Source: Traorella massiliensis (GTDB taxonomy: Bacteria; Bacillota_I; Bacilli_A; Erysipelotrichales; Erysipelotrichaceae). From it: a DNA stretch of 64,000 bases. The DNA is taken from positions 591,716 to 655,715 of the forward strand of contig NZ_LT629969.1 in the NCBI RefSeq assembly GCF_900104665.1, written 5' to 3'. Positions 43,263-53,002 of this stretch are shown here, in pieces. Numbering within the stretch: position 1 is the first letter of the stretch; every line of letters starts with the position of its first letter. A program made the translations under genes and the position numbers. Below the pieces are notes generated by a model. It made no database searches, had not been told where the DNA came from, and saw nothing but the letters and a program-made list of their open reading frames with translations.

Positions 43263-46200
43263 ATGAATAAAAACATGAATTATAGTATTGGAATTGATAC
43301 AGGAACTTCATCAGTTGGCTGGGCAGTTATTGATGAGCAATTTAAGCTTTTAAAAAAGAATAAAAATCATTTATGGGGAAGCAGAATATTTGAAGAAGCT
43401 CGAACCGCTGCTAATAGACGATTAAATCGGTCATCAAGAAGAAGGTACAATAAAAGAAGAGAAAGAATTTTTCTTCTTCAATCAATTATGGAAAAAATGG
43501 TTCTGGAAAAGGATCCAACATTTTTTATACGTATGAAAAATAGTACTTTTTTAGTTCAAGAAGATAAAAAGGAAGTTCTTCAGGAAAATTATAAAGATAA
43601 TTATAATTTATTTTCAGATAAGGAGTTTACGGATAAAGATTATTATAAGAAATTTCCAACCATCTATCATTTAAGAAATTATTTATGTAATAGTAATAAA
43701 AAAGAAGATCCTAGATTAATTTATCTTGCCTTGCATCATATTATAAAATATAGAGGAAATTTTCTTTATGAGGGAAAAGAATTTATAAATGACAAATTAG
43801 ATATAAAAGAAAAATTAGGATCATTGTTGAATCATGTTTTTGAAGAAAATGGTATTGAAGAGGATATAGACGATATAAATATCCAAAATATAATTGAGAC
43901 ACTGACAAGTAATCTTACAAAAAAGGAAAAAGTTGAAAAATGTGTATCAAAGTTTGAAGCAACTAGTTCATTAAAATCGATTCTTACTAATTTATTTAAT
44001 GGAGTTTTAGGGATGTCATGTAATTTTTCAAAAATTTATCCGTTTGAAAAACTAAAAGACGATGATAAAGATATTATATTTAAATTGTCTGAAGAAGATT
44101 TTAATGATCTGTTAACAAAATATGAAACTGCATTAGATGATAATAAATTATCTGTTTTTGAAGAAATTCAAAACGTATATAGCTGGATAGAACTTCAGCA
44201 AATTTTAGGGGAAGATTCTAATGGGGCTACAATTTCTGAAATAATGATCAAAAAATATGAGGACCATAAAAAAGATTTGAAACAATTAAAAAAAATTATC
44301 AAAGAATATGATACTAAAGTATATCATGAAGTTTTCAGAGATAAGATAAATGAGCATAATTATTATAATTATATTTATCATCCAAAAAAAGCATCACAAG
44401 ATAACTTTTACAAATATATTAAGAAAATATTGCTGAAAATTGATACATGTGAAGCCTATCAATTAATTGAAAAAATTGAAAAAGAAAATTTTATGTTAAA
44501 ACAAAATAGTCGCATTTATGGTTCGATTCCATATCAGATGCAACTTCAGGAACTTCGTATGATCTTAGACAAGCAATCAAATTATTATCCAGAATTAATG
44601 GAAAATAAAGATAAAATAATAAAAATACTCGAATTTAGAATTCCTTATTTTTATGGTCCTTTAGATGGAAATAAAACATTTGGATGGCTAAAAAAGAAAA
44701 TTGGTAAGGAAGATGAGAGAATTTTGCCATGGAATCATGAAGAAATTGTAGATGTCGATAATACAGCAGCTCTATTTATTGAAAAATTAAAAAGTATGTG
44801 TACATATTTACCAAGTGAACCTGTAATGCCTAAAAATTCGCTAACTTGCAATAAGTATGAAGTTCTCTCCGAACTTAATAAGATAAGGATTAATGGTAAA
44901 TTAATTAGAAGGGATACGAAATTACGTATCATTAATGATTTATTCTTAAAACATAAAAAAGTGAAAGAAAAACATTTAATTGATTGGTTGAATAATGAAG
45001 AGTATGGAGAAATAAAAGAAATTACTGGTTATCAGAAGGATAAAGAATTTGCTTCATCTATGAATGTGTGGATAGATTTTATGAATATTTTTGGAGAGGT
45101 TAATGATGAGAACTATCAATTAATTGAAAAAATAGCAAATGATGTTACAATATTCAATGATCCAAAAATATTAAAAAGAAGATTAAAAAAGGTTTATCTT
45201 TTATCTGAAGATAAGATAGAAAAAATAATGAAGCTGAATTATAAAGGATGGTCAAGTTTATCTTCAAAATTAGTAAATGGTTTATATGCTGACAACAGAA
45301 TTAGCTCTCATGCTACTATTTTGGATGTAATGGAAGAAGATAATTTAACTTTAATGGAAATTATTAATGATGATCAGTTGGGGTATGATCAGTTAATACA
45401 AAATGAATATTTTAAAGAAAATGATAATATTTCAGTATATGAAGAAATCGATAAACTTGCCTGTTCTCCAGCAATCAAAAAAAGTATTCGTCAGACTTTT
45501 CTAATTATAGATGAAATCGCTCATTTTATGGGACATAATCCAACGAATGTATTTATAGAATTTGCACGTGAAGAAAAAACAAAAAAAAGGACTTTGTCTC
45601 GTACCACACAATTAGAACAAATCTATAAAAACTTGGAATTAAATACTGAAGTAAAAGAAATAATAAGTAAATTAAATGATTATAAAGATTCAGGACGTAT
45701 GGATGATCGGCTATATTTATATTTTACACAAATGGGAAAATGTATGTACTCAAATAAACCTTTAGATATCAATCGATTAAGTGATTATCAAATTGACCAT
45801 ATTCTTCCTCGTTCGTTAATCAAGGATGATAGTTTAGATAACAAGGTTCTTGTCATTTCTTCAGAAAATCAAAGAAAATTGGATGATTTAGTTGTGCCTT
45901 TGGAAATTAGGAACAGGCAATATATGATCTGGAAAAATTTATACGATAAAAGACTAATTTCAAAAAAGAAATTTATTAATTTAACACGTTCAAAGATGGA
46001 TGACAACATGGTTGAGAAATTTATTAATCGCCAATTGGTAGAAACTCGTCAAGTAATAAAACATGTTGCTAGAATTATTTCAAGTTATTACGGAGGTACT
46101 AAAGTTTATGCGATACGTGCTAACCTAGGTCATAGTTATAGAGAAAAATATGAAATTCTCAAAATCAGGGAATTAAATCATTTTCATCACGCACATGATG

Positions 46201-47231
46201 CATATATCGCTTCGATTATCGGATTGTTCGTGAAGAAATCATTACCAAAACTTAATGGTAGATTTGACTATAATAGTTATATACATAATCAAAAAAGTAA
46301 GCTTGGAAATCAAGGACATTCTGGTTTTATATTAAATTCAATGAACTATACTCATTATGATCTTGATACAGGTGAGATACTTTGGGAACCTGAAATGATA
46401 AATAATATTAATAAGGTATTTGATTATAAAGATTGTTATGTTACAAAAAAACTTGAAGTTAATGATGGTCAATTATTTAAAATAACTATTATGCCATCAG
46501 ATAAAAATAGTAAAAATGGAAAAACTGAAGCTTCTTTTCCAGTAAACAAAAATAGACAAGATGTGCAAAAATATGGAGGATTTACTCAAATTAGCTATAA
46601 TTTTTATGCAATAGAAGGAAAAAAATTGTCAAAAAAACAAGAATTTATTAGAAGAATTGTAAATATTCCTTTATATTTACAAAATCAATCTAATGAAGCA
46701 CTCATTCAATATGTTGAAAAAGAATATAAGTTAAACTATGTTAATATCATTAAACAAATTAAAAAGAATCAGCTAGTTGAAATAAATGGAGGATTATTCT
46801 TTATTAGTTCAGCAGATGAACTTCAAAATGCAAAACAATTAATTTTGAATAGGAAACAAACAATTATACTAAATGAAATAATAAAATCTATAAAAATTAA
46901 CGATTATCAATCAATAGACGAAACACAGATTAATACGCTATATATAGATTTAATAGAAAAAATGTTTTTTCATTATCCTAAATATAAAAAAATTGCTGAA
47001 AAGCTATCTGATAAAACTGAATCGTTTAAAAATTCTGATATTGATATTAAATGCAAAGTAATCATTGAGATTTTAAATGTAATGTCAGCTGGAGCAAAAA
47101 ATGGAAATTTAAAATTGCTTGGTTTAACAGATAGAGTTGGGCGAATCAACAAAATAATGATAGATTTAGATAAGACGGTTTTCTATCATCAGTCTGTAAC
47201 TGGTATATATTGTAAAAAGGAAAAGCTATGA
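43263..47231 (+). CDS. cas9: CRISPR-associated endonuclease Cas9 (type II-A)
   Basis: 1322 residues. RuvC-I SIGIDTGTSSVGWAV with Asp12, arginine-rich bridge helix at ~52-70 (NRRLNRSSRRRYNKRRERI), RuvC-II FIEFAREE with Glu766, HNH YQIDHILPRS with His846, RuvC-III HFHHAHDAYIAS with His976 and Asp979. All catalytic residues are present, so both strands should be cut. GAAAGGAAG precedes ATG 43263; a second ATG at 43275 is possible. Guided by the crRNA:tracrRNA duplex of this locus. cas1 overlaps its stop by 4 nt. Confidence 0.97.
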   Translation: MNKNMNYSIGIDTGTSSVGWAVIDEQFKLLKKNKNHLWGSRIFEEARTAANRRLNRSSRRRYNKRRERIFLLQSIMEKMVLEKDPTFFIRMKNSTFLVQEDKKEVLQENYKDNYNLFSDKEFTDKDYYKKFPTIYHLRNYLCNSNKKEDPRLIYLALHHIIKYRGNFLYEGKEFINDKLDIKEKLGSLLNHVFEENGIEEDIDDINIQNIIETLTSNLTKKEKVEKCVSKFEATSSLKSILTNLFNGVLGMSCNFSKIYPFEKLKDDDKDIIFKLSEEDFNDLLTKYETALDDNKLSVFEEIQNVYSWIELQQILGEDSNGATISEIMIKKYEDHKKDLKQLKKIIKEYDTKVYHEVFRDKINEHNYYNYIYHPKKASQDNFYKYIKKILLKIDTCEAYQLIEKIEKENFMLKQNSRIYGSIPYQMQLQELRMILDKQSNYYPELMENKDKIIKILEFRIPYFYGPLDGNKTFGWLKKKIGKEDERILPWNHEEIVDVDNTAALFIEKLKSMCTYLPSEPVMPKNSLTCNKYEVLSELNKIRINGKLIRRDTKLRIINDLFLKHKKVKEKHLIDWLNNEEYGEIKEITGYQKDKEFASSMNVWIDFMNIFGEVNDENYQLIEKIANDVTIFNDPKILKRRLKKVYLLSEDKIEKIMKLNYKGWSSLSSKLVNGLYADNRISSHATILDVMEEDNLTLMEIINDDQLGYDQLIQNEYFKENDNISVYEEIDKLACSPAIKKSIRQTFLIIDEIAHFMGHNPTNVFIEFAREEKTKKRTLSRTTQLEQIYKNLELNTEVKEIISKLNDYKDSGRMDDRLYLYFTQMGKCMYSNKPLDINRLSDYQIDHILPRSLIKDDSLDNKVLVISSENQRKLDDLVVPLEIRNRQYMIWKNLYDKRLISKKKFINLTRSKMDDNMVEKFINRQLVETRQVIKHVARIISSYYGGTKVYAIRANLGHSYREKYEILKIRELNHFHHAHDAYIASIIGLFVKKSLPKLNGRFDYNSYIHNQKSKLGNQGHSGFILNSMNYTHYDLDTGEILWEPEMINNINKVFDYKDCYVTKKLEVNDGQLFKITIMPSDKNSKNGKTEASFPVNKNRQDVQKYGGFTQISYNFYAIEGKKLSKKQEFIRRIVNIPLYLQNQSNEALIQYVEKEYKLNYVNIIKQIKKNQLVEINGGLFFISSADELQNAKQLILNRKQTIILNEIIKSIKINDYQSIDETQINTLYIDLIEKMFFHYPKYKKIAEKLSDKTESFKNSDIDIKCKVIIEILNVMSAGAKNGNLKLLGLTDRVGRINKIMIDLDKTVFYHQSVTGIYCKKEKL

Positions 47232-48097
47232 CTTGGCGTACTGTTGTAGTGAAATCAAAATCAAGACTTTCATACAAGAATGATTATTTAATTATTCGCA
47301 ACGAAAAGCTTAATTTAATTCACCTTTCAGAAATATCAACACTTTTGATAGATTCTACTGCTGTATCAATCACTTCTTACTTGATATCAGAATTAATGAA
47401 ACGGAAAATTAAAGTTATTTTTTGTGATGATAAAAGAAATCCACAAAGTGAACTAATTCCATATTATGGCGCTCACAATTCAAGTCAAACTATTATGAAA
47501 CAGATAAATTGGACTTTATATACTCAAAAAATATGGACCAGAATTATCAAAGAAAAAATATGTAATCAATCTAAATTGTTGTATTCATTAGACAATAAGA
47601 ATTATCAAAAGCTTATAAAATATAGTGAAGAATTACAACTAATGGATTCTACCAACAGGGAAGGCCATGCGGCTAAAGTGTATTTTAATTCATTGTTTGG
47701 TATGGAATTTTCGAGAGAAGAAAGTAATGATATAAATGCTTCTTTAAATTATGGCTATTCAATTTTATTATCACAATTTAATAAGTCTATTGTAAATTAT
47801 GGTTATTTAACACAAATTGGTATCAAACACAGTAATTACTTTAATAATTTTAATCTTTCTAGCGATTTAATGGAACCATTTCGACCGTTGATAGATAAAA
47901 TAGTTAAGAATACTGAAAAAGTATATTTTGATACTTCAATGAAACTATCTCTTCTGGAAGTTTTAGATAATAAGATAATAATTAAAAATAAGGAACAATA
48001 TGTAAGTAATGCAATTAATATTTATGTTAAAAGTGTATTCAATGCGATTGAAAATGAGAATACAGAATTAATAGAATTTTACAGTTATGAGTTTTAG
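47228..48097 (+). CDS. cas1: CRISPR integrase Cas1
   Basis: 289 residues, usual for type II-A. Shows the N-terminal beta domain (RTVVVKSKSRLSYKNDYLII) and the helical catalytic domain, with the Glu in NREGHAAKVYFNSLFG and the later SNYFNNFNLSSDLMEPFRPL block containing the His/Glu site region. It overlaps cas9 by 4 nt and cas2 by 11 nt. Inserts new spacers at the leader end together with Cas2, Csn2 and Cas9. Confidence 0.95.
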   Translation: MTWRTVVVKSKSRLSYKNDYLIIRNEKLNLIHLSEISTLLIDSTAVSITSYLISELMKRKIKVIFCDDKRNPQSELIPYYGAHNSSQTIMKQINWTLYTQKIWTRIIKEKICNQSKLLYSLDNKNYQKLIKYSEELQLMDSTNREGHAAKVYFNSLFGMEFSREESNDINASLNYGYSILLSQFNKSIVNYGYLTQIGIKHSNYFNNFNLSSDLMEPFRPLIDKIVKNTEKVYFDTSMKLSLLEVLDNKIIIKNKEQYVSNAINIYVKSVFNAIENENTELIEFYSYEF

Positions 48098-48407
48098 ATA
48101 TATGAGAATGATTCTATTTTTTGATCTGCCAACTTTAACATATTCACAACGCAAATCTTATCAGAAATTTCATAAGTTTTTAATTAAATCGGGTTATATT
48201 ATGATGCAAGAAAGTGTTTATTGCAAACTTGCTTTAAATAGTTCAATAGTAAAAAGTGAGAAATTGAAATTAGAAAAGAATAAACCAGAAGAAGGTTTGA
48301 TACAAATGTTAGTAGTAACAGAGAAGCAGTTTTCACAGATGGAATATATTATTGGCAATAAACAAAGTCAAATAGAAGATAGCGAAAAAAGGATCATTAT
48401 AATATGA
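48087..48407 (+). CDS. cas2: CRISPR-associated protein Cas2
   Basis: 106 residues. Starts with the ferredoxin-like fold MRMILFFDLPTLTYSQRKSYQKF, the Asp after FF being the usual conserved residue, and ends with a strand (QSQIEDSEKRIIII). The start could be ATG 48087 or an internal ATG five or seven codons later; ribosome binding signals do not decide. Dimerises between Cas1 dimers. Confidence 0.93.
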   Translation: MSFRYMRMILFFDLPTLTYSQRKSYQKFHKFLIKSGYIMMQESVYCKLALNSSIVKSEKLKLEKNKPEEGLIQMLVVTEKQFSQMEYIIGNKQSQIEDSEKRIIII

Positions 48408-49099
48408 AAGTTAGAATTAAAGGATTTTACAAAGATATTGAAACATTTTCTTATAAAAATGTGCTATTAGCTATTGAGGATAAAAAATTATTTACTAACA
48501 CTATAAAAAACATATTGACTTATGATCATCGTAACTTAAATGAAATAATTATTTATAATGATGAATTAGAACTTGTTTTATCAAAAAATGTTATTTTGAT
48601 AAAGGATATTTTCAGTTTTGAAATTAATTCTAAAACAATTCTTAATAAGTTATATTTATCTCTAAAGCAGATAATAGAAGAGAGTAATGAATTAGTTAAT
48701 AGTTTTTATTCATCCATCAATATGATAAATCATTCTATAATTAATGCAGCAAGTGAATGGAGCTTCGATTTAATTTTGAATGAACAGTTAGAATTAGAAA
48801 CATATTTTAAATCTCATGGTATAAAAATATGGGCAGAATATTCAACATTGCTAGAAAAAGCACTATTGATAATAGAAATTCTTTCTGAATTTATGCCAGA
48901 TATTCTTTTAATTATATCTCATTCTCTAGATTATTTTGATGATGAAGAAGTAAAGGAAATACTTAAATATATACGGTATAAACAAATAGATGCATTATTT
49001 ATAGAAAATTCGATTGAAAGAGAATCGCTATTTGAAGATGTATATTTAATTGATAACGAATTTGATTTGATTTATAATAAAGATATAAATTCAAAATAA
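48404..49099 (+). CDS. csn2: CRISPR-associated protein Csn2
   Basis: 231 residues, the gene that defines subtype II-A. The family is weakly conserved: KVRIKGFYKDIETFSYKNVL at the N terminus and ILSEFMPDILLIISHSLDYF in the P-loop-like core. It forms a DNA-end-binding ring needed for adaptation. It overlaps cas2 by 4 nt. Its 3' end contains the promoter of the array. Confidence 0.92.
   Translation: MKVRIKGFYKDIETFSYKNVLLAIEDKKLFTNTIKNILTYDHRNLNEIIIYNDELELVLSKNVILIKDIFSFEINSKTILNKLYLSLKQIIEESNELVNSFYSSINMINHSIINAASEWSFDLILNEQLELETYFKSHGIKIWAEYSTLLEKALLIIEILSEFMPDILLIISHSLDYFDDEEVKEILKYIRYKQIDALFIENSIERESLFEDVYLIDNEFDLIYNKDINSK
49050..49078 (+). promoter_or_regulatory. CRISPR array promoter inside the csn2 3' end
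   Basis: TTGATA (49050-49055), 17-nt spacer, TATAAT (49073-49078). Transcription would begin near 49085, about 50 nt before repeat 1. Confidence 0.75.
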
Positions 49100-49135
49100 C
49101 AGATGGAGTCGTTACCCATTCATTCTAAATTTGAG
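49100..49135 (+). promoter_or_regulatory. CRISPR leader with ATTTGAG leader-anchoring sequence
   Basis: Only 36 nt separate csn2 from repeat 1. The leader ends in ATTTGAG, the conserved anchoring sequence of many type II-A arrays, known to guide insertion of new spacers. Confidence 0.8.
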
Positions 49136-50820
49136 GTTTTAGAGTTATGTTATTTTGAATAGATCCAAAACTGAAACATGGGATGGATATTTGGAATACA
49201 GTTTTAGAGTTATGTTATTTTGAATAGATCCAAAACGAATTTTCTCATATTTTAGCCGTATATCAAGTTTTAGAGTTATGTTATTTTGAATAGATCCAAA
49301 ACCACACCCCCTTTATCGGAACTTTGATTATAGTTTTAGAGTTATGTTATTTTGAATAGATCCAAAACTAGTGGAACGAGCACTCCTGCGTCTTCTTTGT
49401 TTTAGAGTTATGTTATTTTGAATAGATCCAAAACAAGAGTTGGTGTTGGCCGTGTTCTTGATGGGTTTTAGAGTTATGTTATTTTGAATAGATCCAAAAC
49501 TCTAGATATGTTGCCACAATAGAAATCTGGGTTTTAGAGTTATGTTATTTTGAATAGATCCAAAACTAAAAGACTTTCAGAACTTGAATTTGAAGAGTTT
49601 TAGAGTTATGTTATTTTGAATAGATCCAAAACAATGGACTATCTCGAATCTAAAATCGCTTTGTTTTAGAGTTATGTTATTTTGAATAGATCCAAAACTG
49701 TTAAAGTTGGTGCAGGTCTTAATATATCGTTTTAGAGTTATGTTATTTTGAATAGATCCAAAACTGGTACATATAAATTTAATGTTGATGATATGTTTTA
49801 GAGTTATGTTATTTTGAATAGATCCAAAACTGTTGGATTCTTGGCAATCGGTGGCGCAGTGTTTTAGAGTTATGTTATTTTGAATAGATCCAAAACAAAG
49901 GTACATCTCAGCGTCTGGACATATAAGTTTTAGAGTTATGTTATTTTGAATAGATCCAAAACTGTGATACTTTCTGCGAACGGCTTTCTTACGTTTTAGA
50001 GTTATGTTATTTTGAATAGATCCAAAACGATTATTGATTATCAGACTTCTTTGATATTGTTTTAGAGTTATGTTATTTTGAATAGATCCAAAACGACAAA
50101 CTGTCTCAAGGCCACGATGATAAAGTTTTAGAGTTATGTTATTTTGAATAGATCCAAAACCGAATATATGAACGTAGAGAGTGAATTTGGGTTTTAGAGT
50201 TATGTTATTTTGAATAGATCCAAAACTTTCACCTGTGTAAGCATTGCATCGGCTATGTTTTAGAGTTATGTTATTTTGAATAGATCCAAAACGTGTGCAG
50301 ATACTGGCACAAAAGAGGGCAGGTTTTAGAGTTATGTTATTTTGAATAGATCCAAAACTGGTGTTATAAGTGCTAACCAGCGCATTGTGTTTTAGAGTTA
50401 TGTTATTTTGAATAGATCCAAAACTTTTGTTGTGAATGATGAATCGTTCGGGTGGTTTTAGAGTTATGTTATTTTGAATAGATCCAAAACAGAGGCTTGA
50501 CCTTGCAGATGAGAAGTCTGGTTTTAGAGTTATGTTATTTTGAATAGATCCAAAACTGACACATTATATATAGAAACAAAATCAGCGTTTTAGAGTTATG
50601 TTATTTTGAATAGATCCAAAACTGAAAAGTTAGATGAAGTACCAAATATGCAGTTTTAGAGTTATGTTATTTTGAATAGATCCAAAACCTCCTACACAGA
50701 CTCTTAGCGTAACTGTCGGTTTTAGAGTTATGTTATTTTGAATAGATCCAAAACATATTCAGCTGGATGCCGAGTTCAGCGGGAGTTTTAGAGTTATGTT
50801 ATTTTGAATACTTTCAAAAC
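49136..50820 (+). CRISPR. Type II-A CRISPR array, 26 repeats and 25 spacers
   Basis: Repeat of 36 bp beginning GTTTTAGAGTTATGTTATTT and ending GAATAGATCCAAAAC, with a regular 66-bp period. Spacers are 30 nt, except the first (49172-49200), which is 29 nt. The last repeat (50785-50820) is degenerate near its 3' end (ATACTTTC for ATAGATCC), marking the old end, in agreement with a leader at 49100-49135. All other repeats look identical. The repeat pairs with the tracrRNA at 43104-43222. No spacer match inside this window was noticed. Confidence 0.99.
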
Positions 50821-50894
50821 AATCTGTATGAGAATAGATATGAAAAGAAAATTGTAGTTACTGTCAAGTATTTTAACTTTCCAGCAAATAAATC

Positions 50895-50923
50895 TTGCCT
50901 ATTGTTGGGGTTTGTGGTAAACT
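50895..50923 (+). promoter_or_regulatory. Promoter of yceD-rpmF
   Basis: TTGCCT (50895-50900), 17-nt spacer, TAAACT (50918-50923), with TG one base before the -10 box. The start of transcription would be about 22 nt before the TTG start of yceD. Confidence 0.65.
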
Positions 50924-50951
50924 ACTTACGTTAAGCAACGAGGTGATTTCT

Positions 50952-51461
50952 TTGAAGTGGACGAAAAGTGAATTACTCCAGGCTGAAAACAACACGATTG
51001 AGTTTGATGAAATGATTGAATTCAATGAAGCTGATTTGAAAAAGGTAAGCCACTTAAGGAAGTTAAAGGATGTTGAAGTATCAGGTGATATTCATTATGA
51101 TGTTTCTACTGAATTGGCAATTGCTAATATTCATGTGAGAGGGATCATGGTGGTACCTTGCAGCATTTCTTTGGAAGATGTTGAGGTGGAATTTGATACA
51201 TCTTCAAGTGAAGTTTATTCATTTGAAAAGAATCCTCAGGATTTGGATATCCATGAGACAAAGAAAGACATCGTCGAGTTGTATCCGGCAATTTTCCAGC
51301 TGATTGTAATGGAGATTCCTTACAAGGTTGTAAAAGAAGGGGTCGAGTATCCCAAGGGAAAAGGCTGGGAAGTTGTGAGCGAGGAAGAGTTTAATTCATC
51401 TAAAAAAGATGAAATCGATCCTCGATTAGCAAAACTAAAGGATTTCAAGATAGAGGAATAG
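50952..51461 (+). CDS. yceD: YceD/DUF177 family protein
   Basis: 169 residues when started at TTG 50952, which has a GAGGTGATTTC site and gives the family-typical start MKWTKSELLQ. The ATT-type start at 50895 would coincide with the promoter. Conserved features: VRGIMVVPCSISLEDVEVEF, with the CxxxxCx-like remnant reduced to one Cys. The gene always precedes rpmF, and its product is linked to 23S rRNA or ribosome assembly. It is followed at 16 nt by rpmF. Confidence 0.88.
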   Translation: MKWTKSELLQAENNTIEFDEMIEFNEADLKKVSHLRKLKDVEVSGDIHYDVSTELAIANIHVRGIMVVPCSISLEDVEVEFDTSSSEVYSFEKNPQDLDIHETKKDIVELYPAIFQLIVMEIPYKVVKEGVEYPKGKGWEVVSEEEFNSSKKDEIDPRLAKLKDFKIEE

Positions 51462-51477
51462 GTGAGGAGGTAGCAAG

Positions 51478-51645
51478 ATGGCTGTTCAACAAAGACGTAA
51501 CTCTAAAACTAGAAAAGCTAAACGTAGAACTCACTACAAGTTAGCGGCACCTACATTGGTAAAATGTCCTAACTGTGGAGCATTCAAGAGAACTCACAGA
51601 GTTTGTGGAGAGTGCGGTTACTACGATGGTGTAAAAGTTGCCTAA
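51478..51645 (+). CDS. rpmF: 50S ribosomal protein L32
   Basis: 55 residues, starting [20 protein letters not shown], with the zinc ribbon CPNCGAF then CGECGYYDG. The four cysteines make this the zinc-binding form. GTGAGGAGG before the ATG. Too short for common length filters. Confidence 0.97.
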   Translation: MAVQQRRNSKTRKAKRRTHYKLAAPTLVKCPNCGAFKRTHRVCGECGYYDGVKVA

Positions 51646-51646
51646 G

Positions 51647-51670
51647 AAGAGTCAATGACTCTTTTTTTAT
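51647..51670 (+). terminator. Terminator of rpmF
   Basis: Stem AAGAGTC (51647-51653) with GACTCTT (51657-51663), then a T-run. Confidence 0.85.
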
Positions 51671-51706
51671 TATGTGTTGTGTTGTATAATCACAAAGAGG
51701 TGTTTT

Positions 51707-53002
51707 ATGAAACTATTGCTGATCAAAGGAATTCATTTTCTGTTATCGCTGATGGGAAGAGGAGGTTCTTTACCAGGAACGATTGCGTTGAAGATGGATG
51801 CGGATATATTAAAAAAATTTAAGATGCCTAAGAAGGTCATCATGGTTACGGGAACGAATGGGAAAACGACGACAAGCAATCTGATCGTTGAATCATTCGC
51901 TAAGGCAGGTTATCGTGTTATTGGTAACCGTAAAGGTGATAATCTGAAAGAAGGTATCGTTACGTTGTTGTGTACCCATTCCTCTTTGCGATATGAAGTA
52001 CAAGCAGACGTAGTAGTACTTGAAGTAGATGAACTGACGGTCATGCGTGTTTTTAAGGATCTTGGGGTCACCACTTTTGTTGTGAATAACTTTTTCCGTG
52101 ATCAATTGGATCGTGCGGGAGAAATGGAAACGATCGTACGGCGTATTGAGTCGGTGCTAGATGATTATGAGGGACATCTGATTTTAAATGCTAATGATCC
52201 TAATGTAGTGCGACTGGCAGATAGTGCTAAGAAAGCGGATATTCATTATTATGGTGTAGGTAAAAATGAAGTGTCTTCAGAAACGAGCAATGAAGCCAGT
52301 GAGGGGAAATTCTGTCCACGTTGTGGCCGTTCTTTGCATTATGATTATTATCAGTATTCGCATATTGGAAAGTTTGTTTGTGAATGTGGTTTTGGAAAGA
52401 ATGATATTGAGTATTTTGTAGATGCGATCGATTATGAGAATGAAACCTTTACGATGAATCAGAAGACGTATCATTCATTTCAGAATGCTATTTATGCGAT
52501 TTATAACTGTGCAGCTGTTTTGTGCTGTATGGGTGTCAATGGTGTTTCTGATGAATGTGCGAATGAAGTGTTTAAAACTTTTACGATGCATAAGGGACGT
52601 AATGAGTCTTTTGATTTAAATGGTAAATGTCTGTTGAATCTGGTGAAAAATCCAACAGGAGCCAATGAAGTAATGAAGGCTATCATGAAAAATCATGAAG
52701 ATAAAAATGTAATGATTATTTTGAATGATCATGATCAGGATGGTCGTGATGTTTCCTGGATCTGGGATGCTCATTTTGATCTTTTGATTGATGAACATAC
52801 CAAAAGAGTTTTATGTAGTGGAACACGAGCTTATGATATTGCCTTACGTATGAAATATGAAGGTTATGAGAATATTGAAGTCTATGAACGTGTTGAGGAT
52901 GGTATCGTGCGATTAAAAGAATTAAAAGAAGATGCTTATGTGATCGCTACTTATACTGCCTTGCAGTCAACACGTTCAATCATAAGGAGGCATGCGTCAT
53001 GA
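51707..53002 (+). CDS. murT: Lipid II isoglutaminyl synthase subunit MurT
   Basis: 431 residues from ATG 51707, with CAAAGAGGTG upstream. Mur ligase core: ATP loop VTGTNGKTTTSNL at ~45-57 and a zinc finger of the MurT type (CPRCGRSLHYDYY, CECGFG) at ~205-235. C-terminal DUF1727 domain with NPTGANEVMKAI and ILNDHDQDGRDVSW. With GatD it amidates the D-glutamate of lipid II in the cytoplasm. It overlaps gatD by 4 nt. Confidence 0.94.
   Translation: MKLLLIKGIHFLLSLMGRGGSLPGTIALKMDADILKKFKMPKKVIMVTGTNGKTTTSNLIVESFAKAGYRVIGNRKGDNLKEGIVTLLCTHSSLRYEVQADVVVLEVDELTVMRVFKDLGVTTFVVNNFFRDQLDRAGEMETIVRRIESVLDDYEGHLILNANDPNVVRLADSAKKADIHYYGVGKNEVSSETSNEASEGKFCPRCGRSLHYDYYQYSHIGKFVCECGFGKNDIEYFVDAIDYENETFTMNQKTYHSFQNAIYAIYNCAAVLCCMGVNGVSDECANEVFKTFTMHKGRNESFDLNGKCLLNLVKNPTGANEVMKAIMKNHEDKNVMIILNDHDQDGRDVSWIWDAHFDLLIDEHTKRVLCSGTRAYDIALRMKYEGYENIEVYERVEDGIVRLKELKEDAYVIATYTALQSTRSIIRRHAS

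Noticed and set aside
43263-47231. Catalytically inactive Cas9
   Set aside because: Asp12, Glu766, His846, His976 and Asp979 are all present in their usual motifs.
49577-49906. 109-residue minus-strand ORF with internal repeats
   Set aside because: It is a read-through of CRISPR repeats and spacers; its regularity comes from the 66-bp period.
50895-50951. Longer YceD starting at 50895
   Set aside because: That codon overlaps the -35 box of the promoter; the TTG at 50952 has a ribosome binding site and gives the family-typical start.
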